Assembly (NCBI GenBank): GCA_002337125.1 | Contig: DDFJ01000004.1 | Span: forward strand, 857,889-921,888 | Origin: Chitinophagaceae bacterium UBA1931 | GTDB lineage: Bacteria > Bacteroidota > Bacteroidia > Chitinophagales > Chitinophagaceae | DNA length: 64,000 nt | Direction: 5' to 3' | In this document: positions 18,138 to 26,286 of the stretch, piece after piece | How the letters are laid out: each line of letters begins with the position of its first letter | How positions within the stretch are numbered: position 1 is the first letter of the stretch | The notes under the pieces: generated by a model | The model's database searches: none | What the model was told of the DNA's origin: nothing | Seen by the model: only the letters and a program-made list of their open reading frames with translations | Program-made: the position numbers and the translations under genes

Positions 18138-19736
18138 TTGAAAAAGTATCAACCACTCCTGCTTTCTGTTTTATCGGGCTTATTGCTTTTTCTTGCATGG
18201 CCTGTTACAAATATTACCGTTACAGTTTTCGTTGCATTTATTCCGTTGATGATGATTGAACAAATGCAGTTCAGTCGGTTAAAATTTTTCGGGTTGATTT
18301 ACCTTGCTATGTTTACCTGGAATGTAACAACCACCTGGTGGATATGGAATTCAACCATGATTGGCGCATGGCTGGCAATTGTGGTGAACAGTTTGCTCAT
18401 GTGTATTCCATGGATGGGGTTCAGGTTCATGAACAAACGGTTTAATAAACCGGTTGGTTATACTTCACTGGTTATTTTCTGGCTGGCATTTGAATATATT
18501 CACCTGCAGGATTGGGGATTAAGCTGGCCATGGTTAACACTTGGAAACATTTTTGCATCACGCACCAACTGGATTCAGTGGTATGAGTTTACCGGAACAA
18601 GCGGTGGTAGTTTGTGGATATTGCTGGTGAATGTATTGTTGTTTAATCTCACAAATCCATCTGAAAAAAGTAAAACACAATGGCTGAAAATAACCGGCGT
18701 TGTTGCTGCTTTACTTATCCCGTTTGTTATTTCGATGTTCATTTCAAACAACGAACCTCAAACCTCAAACCCAAAATCTAAAACTTCAAATATTGTTGTT
18801 GTACAGCCTAATATTGATCCTTATGAAAAAGTAGCAACAGGAACATTTGAAATGCAGCTGCAGAAACTCATCCGCTTAAGCGAATCCGCAGTTGACAGTA
18901 ATACAACATTGCTTGTATGGCCCGAAACGGCGTTATACTCGCCCAATGGTTTTGATGAAGCAGGTTTGAAACAGAATTTCTTCCTGAATCCTTTGTTTGA
19001 TTTTTTACGTCGCCACCCGAAAGTGAATTTATTTACCGGTATTGAAAGTTACCGTATGTTTAATGAGAAGGTTTCAATTTATGCAAGACAGATTGAAGGA
19101 ACTTCAAATTACTACGAAGTGTACAACGGCAGTATATTACTTGACAGCAGTGGTGCTTATGCTTTCTATCACAAATCAATGCTTGTACCCGGTGTTGAAA
19201 CTTTGCCGAAGTTTTTATTATTCCTCGGACCGGTATTTGAAAAGTTTGGTGGCACTGCAGGTGGTTATGCCCGCCAGGAAGAACGTACTCCGTTAAAGAC
19301 AAGAAATGGTTATATCATCGCTCCTGCAATTTGTTATGAAAGTATTTATGGCGAATACATGAGTAAGTTTTTTGCAAATGGTGCCAACATGCTGGCGGTT
19401 ATTACAAACGATGGCTGGTGGGGCAATACACCCGGTCATAAGCAACACGAACTGTATGCAAAGCTCCGTGCAATTGAATCAAGAAAATGGGTTTTACGCA
19501 GTGCAAACACAGGTATCAGTTGTTTTATTGATCCAAACGGAAATGCTATGCAGGAACAACCCTGGTGGACAGAAGCTGCAATAAAAATGAATGTGCCTGT
19601 TGATGACAGGAAAACATTTTACGTAAAGTATGGCGATCTTATCAGCAAACTTGCTTTATTGTTCACTGCAGCTTTATTGCTTCTTGCATTGTATAATAAG
19701 ATTATGAAAAGAAAACCTAAAGCTCAGTTGAATTAA
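18138..19736 (+). CDS. lnt: apolipoprotein N-acyltransferase
   Basis: Lnt adds the third acyl chain to the N-terminal cysteine of lipoproteins at the inner membrane. The N-terminal part has about six to seven membrane segments (LLLSVLSGLLLFLAWPV onward), then a periplasmic nitrilase-fold domain with the catalytic triad in VWPETALYS (Glu), HKSMLVPGVE (Lys) and APAICYESIYGE (Cys), and a last membrane helix near the C-terminus. I chose TTG at 18138 (LKKYQPLLLS read as MKKYQ), because the upstream ATG at 18090 lies inside the guaB terminator stem. A repetitive linker (NNEPQTSNPKSKTSN) joins the membrane and catalytic parts. The many lipoproteins in this window are its natural substrates. Confidence 0.93.
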   Translation: MKKYQPLLLSVLSGLLLFLAWPVTNITVTVFVAFIPLMMIEQMQFSRLKFFGLIYLAMFTWNVTTTWWIWNSTMIGAWLAIVVNSLLMCIPWMGFRFMNKRFNKPVGYTSLVIFWLAFEYIHLQDWGLSWPWLTLGNIFASRTNWIQWYEFTGTSGGSLWILLVNVLLFNLTNPSEKSKTQWLKITGVVAALLIPFVISMFISNNEPQTSNPKSKTSNIVVVQPNIDPYEKVATGTFEMQLQKLIRLSESAVDSNTTLLVWPETALYSPNGFDEAGLKQNFFLNPLFDFLRRHPKVNLFTGIESYRMFNEKVSIYARQIEGTSNYYEVYNGSILLDSSGAYAFYHKSMLVPGVETLPKFLLFLGPVFEKFGGTAGGYARQEERTPLKTRNGYIIAPAICYESIYGEYMSKFFANGANMLAVITNDGWWGNTPGHKQHELYAKLRAIESRKWVLRSANTGISCFIDPNGNAMQEQPWWTEAAIKMNVPVDDRKTFYVKYGDLISKLALLFTAALLLLALYNKIMKRKPKAQLN

Positions 19737-19748
19737 ACAACCTCTCTT

Positions 19749-20549
19749 ATGCAAAAGATTATTGAAACCGGCAGCACTCAGCTTTCCTATAACATTTATG
19801 GCAAAGGTTTTCCTGTTGTATTAGTACATGGTTTTGGTGAAGATGGGCGCATCTGGAAAAATCAAATCAATTACCTGCAATCAAATTTTCAATTAATCAT
19901 TCCTGATCTGCGTGAAAGCGGTCAGTCAACTTTAAATGATGAATTGCTGAGCATTGAATCAATGGCTGATGACGTTCAACAAATACTTGATGCAGAAAAT
20001 ATCAGTCAATGCATTCTGTTTGGACATTCAATGGGTGGATACATTACACTTGCGTTTGCAGAAAAATATCCTGGCACGTTAAAAGCATTTGGCCTTGTAC
20101 ATTCAACTGCTTATGCCGACAGTGAAGAGAAAAAAGAAGCCCGTAAAAAATCAATCGACTTTATAAAAGAACATACTGCTTTTGAATTTGTAAAAGCAAC
20201 CATCCCTAATTTGTTTTCAGAACAATTTAAAGCAAATCAAAAAGAACAGGTTGATGAGTTAATTGAACAGGGAAAACAATTCAGCAAAGAAGCTTTGATA
20301 GCTTATTACGAAGCAATGATTGCCCGCCCCGATAGAACAGCTGTTTTAAAAAATGCAGCAGTTCCTGTGTTCTTTTTTATTGGGGAAGAAGACAAAGCAG
20401 TAAACCCTGCCGATGCAGTTTCACAAACTTCCCTGCCATCCATTTGCAGTGCAAACATTGTTTCAGGTATTGCACACATGGGTATGCTTGAAGCAGCAGA
20501 TGAGCTGAATCATTCGATGGAAGCTTTTCTCAGTTTTATTCTTTCTTAA
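19749..20549 (+). CDS. alpha/beta-hydrolase fold protein
   Basis: A 266-residue cytoplasmic hydrolase of unknown substrate. It has VLVHGFGEDGRIW (oxyanion region), the nucleophile elbow FGHSMGGY with Ser near residue 96, an alpha-helical cap (about 130-200), an acidic residue in GEEDKAVNP, and the likely catalytic His in GIAHMGMLE. This is the general shape of the 3-oxoadipate enol-lactonase / MhpC-like group, but no neighbour points to an aromatic pathway, so I do not assign a reaction. It starts 12 bases after lnt on the same strand and may be read from the same transcript. Confidence 0.85.
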   Translation: MQKIIETGSTQLSYNIYGKGFPVVLVHGFGEDGRIWKNQINYLQSNFQLIIPDLRESGQSTLNDELLSIESMADDVQQILDAENISQCILFGHSMGGYITLAFAEKYPGTLKAFGLVHSTAYADSEEKKEARKKSIDFIKEHTAFEFVKATIPNLFSEQFKANQKEQVDELIEQGKQFSKEALIAYYEAMIARPDRTAVLKNAAVPVFFFIGEEDKAVNPADAVSQTSLPSICSANIVSGIAHMGMLEAADELNHSMEAFLSFILS

Positions 20550-20592
20550 ATTCAGCAAATCCGCTTACTGCAAAGGAAAATGAGAACAACAA

Positions 20593-20608
20593 TCAGCAAA
20601 ATTGCTGA
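20593..20608. promoter_or_regulatory. perfect palindrome upstream of the peroxiredoxin gene
   Basis: TCAGCAA-AA-TTGCTGA is a perfect 7-bp inverted repeat with a 2-base centre, 63 bases before the peroxiredoxin ATG. A near-consensus -7 box TACATTTA is at 20642-20649. No T-run follows the palindrome, so it fits an operator better than a terminator. The cognate regulator is unknown. Confidence 0.45.
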
Positions 20609-20671
20609 CTACGCTCCTGTTTGTACGCTACTCACTGCAATTACATTTAATGTTGATTAAACAACAACATT

Positions 20672-21379
20672 ATGTCAACAGAAGTTAATGGCAGCACACA
20701 TGTAAGCATGCCAAGAATCGGAGACACAGCACCTACATTTAAAGCTGTAACAACACAGGGCAATATTCATTTCCCTGATGATTACAAAGGCAAATGGATC
20801 ATCCTCTTTAGTCACCCGGCTGATTTTACACCGGTTTGTACATCAGAGTTTATGACTTTTGCAAATCTTGAAAGTGAATTTGCAAAACTCAATACACAAC
20901 TGGTGGGCCTGAGTGTTGATGGACTTTACAGTCATATTGCATGGCTGCGTACAATCAAGGAAAAAATAGAGTTCAGGGGAATGAAAAACATTGAAGTAAC
21001 GTTTCCTTTGATTGAAGATATTACCATGGAAGTGGCTAAGCTTTACGGAATGATTCAGCCAAACGAAAGCAGCACAAAAGCAGTAAGAGCTGTTTTCTTT
21101 ATCGACCCGAACGGCATCATCCGTGCAATGATTTATTACCCGCTTTCATTGGGCAGGAATTTTGATGAATTGAAACGTGTGATCATTGGTTTACAAACTG
21201 CCGATAAACATGCAGTGGCATTACCTGCCGACTGGCGTCCGGGTGAAGATGTAATTGTTCCTACTGCCAACAGTTGCGGCGTGGCAAAAGAACGCATGGA
21301 TGGAAAAGAAAAAGATGTGTATTGCAAAGATTGGTTTTTCTGCATGCGTCCATTACCAATTGAAGAAATTGATTTATAG
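20672..21379 (+). CDS. peroxiredoxin of the Prx6 / archaeal-type group
   Basis: A 235-residue thiol peroxidase that reduces hydrogen peroxide and organic peroxides. The peroxidatic Cys56 lies in PADFTPVCTSEF, and the conserved Arg is in the AVRAVFFIDP region. The length and the C-terminal dimerisation domain (RPGEDVIVP) place it in the Prx6 group. Three more cysteines lie at the C-terminus (Cys202, Cys218, Cys224), as in archaeal members such as the Aeropyrum enzyme, where one resolves the peroxidatic Cys. It is preceded by a palindrome and followed by a strong terminator, so it is probably transcribed alone. Confidence 0.92.
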   Translation: MSTEVNGSTHVSMPRIGDTAPTFKAVTTQGNIHFPDDYKGKWIILFSHPADFTPVCTSEFMTFANLESEFAKLNTQLVGLSVDGLYSHIAWLRTIKEKIEFRGMKNIEVTFPLIEDITMEVAKLYGMIQPNESSTKAVRAVFFIDPNGIIRAMIYYPLSLGRNFDELKRVIIGLQTADKHAVALPADWRPGEDVIVPTANSCGVAKERMDGKEKDVYCKDWFFCMRPLPIEEIDL

Positions 21380-21402
21380 TAAGAGTGAATAACAATTTGT
21401 AC

Positions 21403-21435
21403 AACCCGGGGAATTATTTCTCCGGGTTTCTTTTT
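21403..21435 (+). terminator. intrinsic terminator of the peroxiredoxin gene
   Basis: An 11-bp stem (21403-21413 with 21418-21428, one G-U pair) around a TTAT loop, followed by TTCTTTTTG. Confidence 0.88.
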
Positions 21436-21470
21436 GTATGAATTGTTTGTTTTCTGTCAGCTTTTTGCTT

Positions 21471-21515
21471 TGTGATTGTAATCATATCGGCTGGTTTTAG
21501 TGCAGGGTAGTTTTG
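21471..21515 (+). promoter_or_regulatory. CRP/FNR-like operator and -7 box of the RIC gene
   Basis: The imperfect palindrome TGTGATTGTAATCATA (21471-21486) resembles the TGTGA-N6-TCACA site of CRP/FNR-family regulators. A -7 box TAGTTTTG lies at 21508-21515. If transcription starts about 5 bases later, the operator centre is near -41.5, the position used by activators of this family. No -33 TTG is present, which fits activator dependence. The regulator is not in the window. Confidence 0.5.
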
Positions 21516-21531
21516 TTCAAAAGAAACAAAC

Positions 21532-22251
21532 ATGGAAATAACAACTCAACACACACTGGGTGCAATTGTAAAAGAATTTCATTCAGCTGCATCTGTATTT
21601 GAAAAATATCATCTTGATTTTTGCTGCCAGGGCAAACGCTCATTGGCTGTGGCTTGTGAAGAAAGCGGTTTAATTCCCGAAGAAATTGCAGCCGAAGTAA
21701 ACAGGGCCATCAACAGTAACAGTCCTGCAGAGCATGATTTTGATTCGTTTGATCCGGAACAACTGATCAGTTATATTATCTTAAAACATCACACTTATGT
21801 GAAGCAAACATCACCTGTCATCAAAGAACATTTGTACCGTGTTGCCACCAAGCATGGCGATCGTTTTCCTGAAATGAAAAAAGTGTTTGCATTGTTTCTT
21901 GAAGTAGATGAAGAACTGCAAATGCATTTACAGAAAGAAGAAGTGATTCTTTTCCCACGTATACGTGAAGTATACCATGCTTCTGTTAGTGCAGGTTCTA
22001 CTTCATTCCCCCCTACTTACCTTAACGGGCCAATACAGGTAATGGAAGCCGAACACTCACATGCAGGAAACGCATTATACGAAATAAGGCAGTTAACAAA
22101 CAATTACACAGCACCTCAGGGAGCATGCACAACATTTAACCTGGTGATTAATGAACTGAGAGCATTTGAAGAAGATCTGCATCAGCATGTACATCTTGAA
22201 AACAATCTTCTTTTTCCGAAAGGCGAAGAAATATTACTCTCCCTTAATTAA
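21532..22251 (+). CDS. ric: iron-sulfur cluster repair di-iron protein (RIC / ScdA / YtfE family)
   Basis: RIC proteins repair Fe-S clusters damaged by nitric oxide or peroxide, using a di-iron centre in a hemerythrin-like bundle. The 239-residue protein has the N-terminal ScdA_N (DUF542) domain with LGAIVKEFHSAASVFEKYHLDFCCQGK, including the two adjacent cysteines (31-32), then the hemerythrin-like domain with repeated His/Glu ligands in ILKHHTYVK, LHKEE-type (MHLQKEEVILFPR), MEAEHSHAG and LHQHVHLENNLLFP. The middle part is complete and the length is normal. It stands alone, between the peroxiredoxin and the RRM unit, with its own operator-like site upstream. Confidence 0.95.
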   Translation: MEITTQHTLGAIVKEFHSAASVFEKYHLDFCCQGKRSLAVACEESGLIPEEIAAEVNRAINSNSPAEHDFDSFDPEQLISYIILKHHTYVKQTSPVIKEHLYRVATKHGDRFPEMKKVFALFLEVDEELQMHLQKEEVILFPRIREVYHASVSAGSTSFPPTYLNGPIQVMEAEHSHAGNALYEIRQLTNNYTAPQGACTTFNLVINELRAFEEDLHQHVHLENNLLFPKGEEILLSLN

Positions 22252-22347
22252 TATTTTTCAGATGATCATTTTTAACCAGGCAGTTTGTACTGCCTGGTTT
22301 GCTTTACGCCTGTTTGTGTAAAACAGCACGATCTGCCAAATTAAACG

Positions 22348-22355
22348 TACCTTTG
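22348..22355 (+). promoter_or_regulatory. -7 box of the RRM unit
   Basis: TACCTTTG matches TAnnTTTG and is followed by about 105 bases of untranslated leader before the RRM ATG at 22465. Long leaders before RNA-binding or cold-shock genes are often regulatory; no clear fold was identified here. Confidence 0.5.
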
Positions 22356-22464
22356 TGCGTCCATTTGAGTAATCTCTTGTAAGCGAACAATTTTTCTGCA
22401 GTCTTCATATTCTTCCTTTACACCAGTATTCAGCTCAATTTTTTCAACTAAACAATTCATAATT

Positions 22465-22734
22465 ATGAACTTGTATGTTTCCAATTTGGGGCCCAATGTA
22501 AAGGATGAAAATCTGAAACAACTTTTTGCTGCATTTGGCAGTGTTAACTCAGCAAAAGTTATTATCGACAAATTCTCTAATCAAAGCCGTGGTTTTGGTT
22601 TTGTAGAAATGCCGGATGATGCTGAAGCTCAAAAAGCAATTGATGCATTAAACGGCTCAAGTAACGACAGCAGATTTATTAAAGTTTCAGAAGCAAGACC
22701 AAGAGAAGAACGTCCCCGTACCAACAAATGGTAA
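22465..22734 (+). CDS. RRM-type RNA-binding protein
   Basis: An 89-residue protein made of one RNA-recognition motif. RNP2 is NLYVSNLGP at the N-terminus and RNP1 is SRGFGFVEMPD at about residues 41-51; the linker ends KVSEARPREERPRTNKW, a basic tail. The form is that of the single-RRM proteins of cyanobacteria and Bacteroidota, which are often cold-induced or act on mRNA. It is first in a unit of three small genes ending at a strong terminator (23490-23520), with a long leader in front. Confidence 0.93.
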   Translation: MNLYVSNLGPNVKDENLKQLFAAFGSVNSAKVIIDKFSNQSRGFGFVEMPDDAEAQKAIDALNGSSNDSRFIKVSEARPREERPRTNKW

Positions 22735-22761
22735 TCCATTTTTTATTTAAACAATTTTAGT

Positions 22762-23019
22762 ATGACGAATGACATGATTGAAAAGTTCGTTGAAAACAAA
22801 GCGAACAGTAATCAAAAAGTAAACATTCATTTTAAATCAAGGGAAACTGTAAAGGGTATCTTTATCCGTTCGACTGATTACGAAGAATTAAAATCGAAAA
22901 ATTTCTGGCGGATTGTTTCTGAATCGAAAGTAAATGAATGGGAAAAAACAAAGGACTACAACCTTGCCAGGATATTTAACGGCGCTGAATTTACACGCTT
23001 AAGTGAAACACTGAAATAA
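22762..23019 (+). CDS. small conserved protein downstream of the RRM gene
   Basis: An 85-residue soluble, charged protein that I do not recognise. It starts 27 bases after the RRM stop. The segment QKVNIHFKSRETVKGIFI, a beta-hairpin pattern with a central Gly, loosely resembles the Sm1 motif of Sm/Hfq-like RNA-binding folds, but I see no Sm2 motif and the likeness is weak. It has no signal peptide or membrane segment. The position between an RRM gene and a third small gene, before one terminator, suggests a shared role in RNA metabolism. Confidence 0.75.
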   Translation: MTNDMIEKFVENKANSNQKVNIHFKSRETVKGIFIRSTDYEELKSKNFWRIVSESKVNEWEKTKDYNLARIFNGAEFTRLSETLK

Positions 23020-23059
23020 TATTCTTTTACTCTTTTCATAAAAAAAATCAGGTTATTAT

Positions 23060-23440
23060 ATGTTTACGCAAACATGGAAAAAGTATCTGGCTGTTATTGC
23101 AATCCTTTTGAAACGTTCGTCAAAGGATGAACAAACGCTCAAGATGAATCATACAGATTTTGAACGTGCAGCCGGAGGCAGAAAAATCAAATTCAACTTT
23201 ACGCATCTCCAGTTAAATAATGGCAAGTTAAATACAGCCATTAAGCTTTCGCCTTTTGCGAAAGAACTGGCAACATTACTCCAGGAAGATGACCTGACAA
23301 GAAATCTTCTGAGAGGACGTCATCTTGAAATATCAATGAACAACGATTTTCAGTTAAGTATAAAAGATATTAAACCCCTTGATGAAACTACAGAAGAAGA
23401 TGTAACTAATCCTGCTGAAGAAAATATTTCAGCAGATTAA
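23060..23440 (+). CDS. conserved small protein, third gene of the RRM unit
   Basis: A 126-residue cytoplasmic protein of unknown function. The start MFTQTWKKYLAVIAILLKRS and the following MNHTDFERAAGGRKIKF look strongly conserved in form, the latter with a Gly-Gly turn. The C-terminal 20 residues are acidic (ETTEEDVTNPAEEN). The N-terminal 20 residues are hydrophobic but contain charged residues and look more like a helix than a signal peptide. It begins 40 bases after the second gene and is closed by a terminator. I recall similar proteins in other Sphingobacteria/Chitinophagia genomes but cannot name a family. Confidence 0.75.
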   Translation: MFTQTWKKYLAVIAILLKRSSKDEQTLKMNHTDFERAAGGRKIKFNFTHLQLNNGKLNTAIKLSPFAKELATLLQEDDLTRNLLRGRHLEISMNNDFQLSIKDIKPLDETTEEDVTNPAEENISAD

Positions 23441-23489
23441 ACAAAACCGTTCAGTTAATCGTTGAACCTTTCTTAACCTGTATCAGTAT

Positions 23490-23528
23490 ATCTGCTGACG
23501 GCAAACAACCTTCAGCAGATTTTTTTTT
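23490..23528 (+). terminator. intrinsic terminator of the RRM unit
   Basis: A perfect 9-bp stem (ATCTGCTGA at 23490-23498, TCAGCAGAT at 23512-23520) followed immediately by eight or more T. Confidence 0.95.
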
Positions 23529-23545
23529 ACAAACTTTAAGCAACT

Positions 23546-24616
23546 ATGTTACGTTCAATTATTACCGGAACAGGGTGTTACATCCCTCCTGTTGTACAAA
23601 CGAACAGCGATTTTGCACAACATACTTTTTATGCTGATAACCAGCTGCCGCTACCCACTCCGCCACAGGAAGTCGTTGAAAAGTTTAAACAGATAACAGG
23701 CATAGAAGAACGTCGTTACACCACTGACGAATTAAATACATCCGATATTGGTGCAATTGCAGCCCGCAATGCCATTATTGATAGTGGAGTAAACCCGGAA
23801 GAAATTGACCAGATCATCGTTGCACACAATTTTGGCAACGTTGTAAAGCATACCATACAAACAGATGCCGTTCCTTCATTGGCAAGTCACATCAAACATC
23901 AGTTGGGCATTCACAATTCAAATTGTATTGCTTACGATATTTTGTTTGGATGTCCCGGCTGGATACAAGGCATTATCCAGGCCGATGCTTATTTTAAAGC
24001 AGGTATCGCCAAAAAAGCATTGATCATTGGCACAGAAACATTATCAAGAGTAATTGATATGTACGATCGTGACAGCATGATTTTCAGCGATGGTGCCGGT
24101 GCCGTAGTATTGGAATACAATGAATCAGCAGAAAAAGGACCGGGCATTTTAAGCGCATCTGTTCAAACACATTCACTGGAAGAAGTGGATTATATACACA
24201 TGGGCAAATCGTTTTACCCCGACAGTGATCCACGCATCCGTTACATTAAAATGAAAGGACGTAAAGTGTATGAATATGCAATGAAGTATGTTCCGGCTGC
24301 CATGAAAGATTGTTTAGATAAAAGCGGTGTTGATATAAAAGATCTCAAAAAAGTGTTCATTCACCAGGCAAATGAAAAAATGGATGAAGGAATCATTCAC
24401 AGGCTTTATAAACTGTATGGCATGCCTGCTCCTGAAAACATTATGCCCATGAGTATTCAATGGCTGGGCAACAGTTCAGTTGCTACCGTTCCAACATTAT
24501 ATGATCTTGTAAGAAAAGGACAGGTAGAACATCACCAGCTTACTGCCGGTGATGTAATAATGTTTGCATCAGTTGGTGCAGGAATGAATATTAATGCAGT
24601 TTGCTACCGCTATTAA
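23546..24616 (+). CDS. 3-oxoacyl-ACP synthase III family protein (FabH-like)
   Basis: A 356-residue thiolase-fold condensing enzyme. The catalytic triad is visible: Cys136 in DILFGCPGW, His273 in FIHQANEKM and Asn309 in WLGNSSVAT. It is about 30 residues longer than housekeeping FabH (317-330), with extra sequence near the N-terminus (residues 25-45) and around residue 215-235 (HMGKSFYPDSDPR). It may therefore act on other substrates than acetyl-CoA, for example in secondary lipid synthesis, rather than start fatty acid synthesis. It has its own space after a terminator and converges on the helicase gene, only four bases away. The family is certain; the substrate is not. Confidence 0.9.
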   Translation: MLRSIITGTGCYIPPVVQTNSDFAQHTFYADNQLPLPTPPQEVVEKFKQITGIEERRYTTDELNTSDIGAIAARNAIIDSGVNPEEIDQIIVAHNFGNVVKHTIQTDAVPSLASHIKHQLGIHNSNCIAYDILFGCPGWIQGIIQADAYFKAGIAKKALIIGTETLSRVIDMYDRDSMIFSDGAGAVVLEYNESAEKGPGILSASVQTHSLEEVDYIHMGKSFYPDSDPRIRYIKMKGRKVYEYAMKYVPAAMKDCLDKSGVDIKDLKKVFIHQANEKMDEGIIHRLYKLYGMPAPENIMPMSIQWLGNSSVATVPTLYDLVRKGQVEHHQLTAGDVIMFASVGAGMNINAVCYRY

Positions 24617-24620
24617 TTTC

Positions 24621-25874
24621 TTACCGCTGCGTAAATACTCTTCCTCTTCTGCCTCTTGATAAGTTGTTGAAAGAAGGTACTGATGGTGCAGTTGTTGTAT
24701 CTGTTGTTGCCGTTGACTGTGCGCTGTGCATGGCTGTAATATCAAATTCATGACCCTCCACTACGGGAATAGACTTCTTAATCAGTTTCTGAATGTCTGT
24801 TAAAAAGATTTTTTCACTCCAGTCGCAGAATGAAATTGCAGTGCCTGATGCACCAGCTCTTCCTGTACGGCCAATACGGTGTACGTATGTTTCAGGAATA
24901 TTTGGCAATTCGTAATTCACCACATGCGTTAAATCATCAATATCAATTCCTCTTGCAGCAATGTCAGTAGCAACCAACACACGGGTCTTTCTCTTTTTAA
25001 AATTTTCTAATGCCCGTTGTCTTGCATTCTGCGCTTTATTACCATGAATTGCTTCAGCAGTAATACCTGCATTGATCAATTGCTTGGCAAGTTTATCAGC
25101 AGCATGTTTCATTTGTGTAAATACAAGAGCAGTCTCAATTTCTTCGTTCTTCAGTAATTCAACCAGCAGTGAACGCTTATTCTGCTTTTCAACAAAATAA
25201 ACTGACTGGTTAATTGTATCAACTGTTGAAGACACCGGTGTTACTTCTACTTTCACCGGATTTACCAATAACATATCGGCCAGCTGTTTAATTTCAAACG
25301 GCATGGTTGCTGAGAAAAACAATGTTTGTCTTTTCGAAGGAAGTTTGGCAATCACTCTTCTTACATCCTGCACAAAACCCATATCAAGCATACGGTCTGC
25401 TTCATCAAGAATAAAATATTCAATCTGTTCGAGTGAAATATGTCCCTGCTGCATTAAGTCCAGCAAACGGCCGGGTGTTGCAACAATAATATCAACTCCT
25501 CTTTTAATACCACTTACCTGCCTGTGTTGCGGCACACCGCCAAATACAACCTGGTACCTGAATGGCAGGAAATGTCCATAAGCTTTAATGCTGTCGCCAA
25601 TCTGCAATGCAAGTTCACGGGTAGGTGTAAGAATTAATGTTTGAATCACATGGTTTTGCTGTTGCCTTTCCATTCGTTGCAAATGCATTAGCTGCAAAAC
25701 AGGAATGGTAAACGCTGCGGTTTTTCCCGTACCGGTTTGGGCACAGCCTAATAAATCTCTTTTTTGTAAAACAGCAGGAATAGCCTGTTGCTGAATAGGT
25801 GTGGGTGTAGTGTACCCTTCTGTACTCAAGGCCTTCAATAAAGGCTCAATGAGCTGTAAATTGTTAAATGACAC
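24621..25874 (-). CDS. rhlE: DEAD-box RNA helicase, RhlE-like
   Basis: A 417-residue ATP-dependent RNA helicase that unwinds short RNA duplexes in ribosome assembly and mRNA turnover. All core motifs are present: Q motif (YTTPTPIQQQAIP), GCAQTGTGKT (43-52), PTRELALQ, TPGRLLDL, DEAD (157-160), SAT, and in the second RecA domain VATDIAARGIDID and YVHRIGRTGRAG. The C-terminus is a short low-complexity tail rich in Thr and Ser. The start is GTG at 25874 (MSFNNLQLIEPL), which fits RhlE proteins; no ATG fits. The leader, from a likely -7 box at 26011, would be about 130 bases, as is common for cold-responsive helicases. Confidence 0.94.
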   Translation of the reverse strand: MSFNNLQLIEPLLKALSTEGYTTPTPIQQQAIPAVLQKRDLLGCAQTGTGKTAAFTIPVLQLMHLQRMERQQQNHVIQTLILTPTRELALQIGDSIKAYGHFLPFRYQVVFGGVPQHRQVSGIKRGVDIIVATPGRLLDLMQQGHISLEQIEYFILDEADRMLDMGFVQDVRRVIAKLPSKRQTLFFSATMPFEIKQLADMLLVNPVKVEVTPVSSTVDTINQSVYFVEKQNKRSLLVELLKNEEIETALVFTQMKHAADKLAKQLINAGITAEAIHGNKAQNARQRALENFKKRKTRVLVATDIAARGIDIDDLTHVVNYELPNIPETYVHRIGRTGRAGASGTAISFCDWSEKIFLTDIQKLIKKSIPVVEGHEFDITAMHSAQSTATTDTTTAPSVPSFNNLSRGRRGRVFTQR

Positions 25875-26010
25875 AATAAAATATTTAATTATAAAATCTT
25901 TGATAAGGCTATCATTCAGTGCGATGATACTTTATCCGCCTTACGTTAGCACGATCGTTATTTGAGAAGAAAAACTAAACAAACAGAGAGAGTAATAACA
26001 TTAAGAACAG

Positions 26011-26018
26011 CAAAGATA
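26011..26018 (-). promoter_or_regulatory. -7 box of the RhlE-like helicase gene
   Basis: Minus-strand TATCTTTG (plus CAAAGATA) about 137 bases upstream of the GTG start. No -33 element was seen at the normal spacing. Confidence 0.45.
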
Positions 26019-26064
26019 AGCTTTTATAATTAAATGCTGTTTTTTGGCCCCGGGAGGGCTTAAT

Positions 26065-26286
26065 TTACTTAACGTGAATGATTTTTACAGGGCAAAGCTT
26101 TGCTGCTTTTTCATTGGCTTCACGTTCATCATCATTTACTTTCACCGACCAGAATCCCCTTCTTTCTTTTGCATCAACAAGTGTGCTTCTACCATCACGT
26201 TTCGACATACGCCACCGTTCAGGCGCAGCTTCTACGCAATAGTTACATCCAATACATTTTTCCCGTTGTTGTGTGATGGTAATCAT
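26065..26286 (-). CDS. single-cluster ferredoxin
   Basis: A 73-residue ferredoxin. The cluster ligands are the three cysteines of EKCIGCNYCVE near the N-terminus and a fourth Cys in KLCPVKIIHV near the C-terminus, so it carries one [4Fe-4S] cluster (the spacing CxxCxxC plus a later CP). The start ATG overlaps the stop of the U32 gene by 4 bases (26283-26286), so the two are translationally coupled. It is therefore probably the electron donor of the U32 protein. Confidence 0.93.
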   Translation of the reverse strand: MITITQQREKCIGCNYCVEAAPERWRMSKRDGRSTLVDAKERRGFWSVKVNDDEREANEKAAKLCPVKIIHVK

